Of a stretch of DNA of 22,353 nt, positions 20,799 through 22,353 are shown one piece after another. This DNA is from a virus. Every line of letters begins with the position of its first letter. Position 1 is the stretch's first letter. The stretch spans positions 1 to 22,353 of the IMG/VR virus record IMGVR_UViG_3300026292_000038. One strand, 5' to 3'. The position numbers and the translations under genes were made by a program. The notes under the pieces are model-generated. The model made no database searches. It worked only from the letters and a program-made list of their open reading frames with translations, and was not told the origin of the DNA.

Positions 20799-22247
20799 AT
20801 GGCAGACCAAGGACTTTTAGCACAATCAAAACCAGGAGCAAATACCAACGTGCTTTTGTACGGTGCTGACACTGATAAATCAGCAAGTGCTGTATTAACT
20901 ATCGCAAATGATGGAACAGGTTCAGCATATAAAGTTGGTATAAAAGACTATGACCAAAAATTAACTGTTGGTTCAGGTGCTCTTCTTCACGAAGGTGATG
21001 TAATTACTGGATATAAAGTAACAGTTAATAACGCTATGTCTGATGCTACTGGTTTAGTAGCAGGAAATGAGATAACAAGTGATGACAGTGAAAAGAGTTT
21101 CTTCTTTGAATCATTTATAGTACCTGATTATACAGAATATTTTGTTAAAGATATTTTACTTAGAGGAGTTACTACCGAATCAGTAACTGGTACGTTTACT
21201 GTTGGTGAAACAATAACTAAAGGTACTGGTAGTGATACAACAACAGCAGTTGTTTACAATGTAACTGGTACTATACTTAGTCTTGGACCTTCAACTATTA
21301 ATGGATCTGGTGCAGAATTCGCTGATGGTGATTCTATAACTGCTTCTGGTGGTGGTACAGCAACTATATCTACTGGTGGTATTGCAACAGGTGTACAAAC
21401 TTGGGTTTTCTCTGTTACAACTGCTGGCGGTACTTACAATTCTTACGAAACGGATAATTTACAACTCTTTGGGGATAGGATTTATAGATTTAATGTTGGT
21501 GATTCCTCTATGAGTGGTAGAGATTTTAAACTATCACTTGATATTAATGGTGAGTGGGGATTAGATGGTATTGCTGGTAATGTTGATGATGGTACAGAAT
21601 ATACCACTGGTAAGACTACGAGTGGTGCTGAAGGTGATGGTGCTAATGGTTATATTCAATATGACCTTAGTCAAAATACAACATTAACTGGATTGCTTTA
21701 CTTCTATGATGGAGGTACTGGTACTGCTGGTAATAATATTTACGGTGGTGCTACACGCAATATGAACATATCAACTAATTTTACATACCTTGATATGTTT
21801 GTTTATAATGTAAAAGGAACATGGACTAATGGTGCTGATACATTTACCGCAGCAGGTACAACATTTACTGTAACTGCTCAAGATGTTCAACCATATGGAT
21901 ATGTTCGTAGTTATAGTGGAACTGATCTTAAAGTAATTAAGGGTATTAATTCTCCTGATTTTGCTGGTAGTGATACCTTTAGAGATGCACCCAGACAATT
22001 AGCTGCAAATAGATCTACTGTTACTGTAAGTTCTGTTGATGTTGCAACTACTGCTCTTGAAGATGCAAGTTATCTTGTTAATGGTGTTGCTAATGGTAAC
22101 AATGAAGTTGATAGAATAACTTCTATTGTTGTTGGACCAGGTGAGAGATTAATTGTTAATAGTACTACTGCTAATAACTCATTTAGTCTTATTGGATTTG
22201 AAGATGCTTCAACAGCATTATCAACTAGAGTATTTGGCGGTGCATAA
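20799..22247 (+). CDS. Virion structural protein, probable fibre or adhesin component (482 aa)
   Basis: The protein begins ADQGLLAQSKPGANTNVLLY, a pattern of cyanophage virion proteins, and is almost entirely beta-prone with Gly, Thr, Ser and Asn. A segment with GTFTVGETITKGTGSDTTTA (about 130-149) resembles short repeats found in such proteins. A Gly/Asp-rich stretch, NGEWGLDGIAGNVDDGTEY (about 250-268), could bind metal. No enzyme motif or signal peptide is visible. It follows the fibre-like gene by six bases with only a weak ribosome-binding site, so it is probably in the same transcript. It is likely a partner of the fibre proteins around it. I cannot place it in a named T4 family. Confidence 0.65.
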   Translation: MADQGLLAQSKPGANTNVLLYGADTDKSASAVLTIANDGTGSAYKVGIKDYDQKLTVGSGALLHEGDVITGYKVTVNNAMSDATGLVAGNEITSDDSEKSFFFESFIVPDYTEYFVKDILLRGVTTESVTGTFTVGETITKGTGSDTTTAVVYNVTGTILSLGPSTINGSGAEFADGDSITASGGGTATISTGGIATGVQTWVFSVTTAGGTYNSYETDNLQLFGDRIYRFNVGDSSMSGRDFKLSLDINGEWGLDGIAGNVDDGTEYTTGKTTSGAEGDGANGYIQYDLSQNTTLTGLLYFYDGGTGTAGNNIYGGATRNMNISTNFTYLDMFVYNVKGTWTNGADTFTAAGTTFTVTAQDVQPYGYVRSYSGTDLKVIKGINSPDFAGSDTFRDAPRQLAANRSTVTVSSVDVATTALEDASYLVNGVANGNNEVDRITSIVVGPGERLIVNSTTANNSFSLIGFEDASTALSTRVFGGA

Positions 22248-22255
22248 TACTGTCT

Positions 22256-22263
22256 AATAAATA
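22256..22263 (+). promoter_or_regulatory. Late-promoter-like motif before the final, partial gene
   Basis: AATAAATA lies in the 41-base gap after the preceding gene and 25 bases before ATG 22289. It does not overlap a stop codon, unlike most other copies. AGGA at 22271-22274 is a possible but distant ribosome-binding site. Confidence 0.5.
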
Positions 22264-22288
22264 ACCATATAGGAATAGCGTATAAGTA

Positions 22289-22353
22289 ATGTCACTAACT
22301 AGGTTAAAGAATATTATTACGTCCCGTACGGGACGTATTATCTACGTCAACCC
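22289..22353 (+). CDS. Start of a tail fibre-like or virion structural protein (partial)
   Basis: The visible codons read MSLTRLKNIITSRTGRIIYV followed by Asn and a partial Pro codon. The pattern LTRLKNIIxSxTGRxxYVNP is one I recognise as the beginning of long structural proteins in cyanomyoviruses, usually annotated as virion structural protein or tail fibre. The gene runs off the window. It has its own promoter-like motif, and codons 10-16 contain a perfect 20-base palindrome (22318-22337). Confidence 0.65.
   Translation, partial: MSLTRLKNIITSRTGRIIYVN
22318..22337. repeat. Perfect 20-base palindrome within the start of the final gene
   Basis: TACGTCCCGT followed directly by its own reverse complement, ACGGGACGTA. 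It is the most GC-rich patch at this end of an AT-rich window. It falls in codons for Thr-Ser-Arg-Thr-Gly-Arg and could form a cruciform or an mRNA hairpin about 30 bases after the start codon. Confidence 0.8.

Overview
The window is part of the late structural region of a T4-like cyanomyovirus, a contractile-tailed phage of marine Synechococcus or Prochlorococcus. Three things support this: AT-rich, tightly packed genes; a nearly complete set of T4-type baseplate and tail genes (gp53, gp48, gp4, gp54, gp26, gp27-like, gp5); and phage versions of cyanobacterial genes (a CP12-like Calvin-cycle inhibitor and a CpeT-like bilin lyase), plus pyrE and two 2OG-Fe(II) oxygenases. I saw no tRNA, CRISPR, IS element or attachment site.

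Layout. Bases 1-326 hold one small plus-strand ORF and a short convergent spacer. gp53 and gp48 lie on the minus strand (327-2308). A 38-base divergent intergenic region carries late-promoter-like motifs facing both ways. Everything after it is on the plus strand: gp4, gp54, a small acidic ORF and gp26 with a probable -1 frameshift extension. Two large paralogous tape-measure-like proteins follow, then a gp27-like hub protein, the cp12-cpeT pair and a very large gp5. From 16021 to 19441 there is a chain of small overlapping genes that includes two 2OG oxygenases and ends in pyrE. The window closes with two virion fibre or adhesin-type proteins (19467-22247) and the first codons of a third.

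How the parts work together. gp27-like and gp5 should form the central hub and spike. gp26 and its frameshift product are candidates for hub or tail assembly chaperones. The two 1000-residue proteins probably set tail length or occupy the tube lumen. gp48 and gp54 start and cap the tube, and gp53 joins wedges to the hub. gp4 acts on heads. Most transcription units begin 20-33 bases after an ATAAATA/CTAAATA motif that usually contains the stop codon of the previous gene. This makes the metabolic pair cp12-cpeT look like a late-transcribed cassette inserted between two hub genes.

The observations I rate highest are the T-TTT-TTC slippery site at the end of gp26 leading into an ORF with no normal start codon, the paralogous tape-measure pair (one member with a SleB-like hydrolase segment), the late-promoter series, a leader element shared by two distant genes, and a perfect 20-base palindrome in the final gene.
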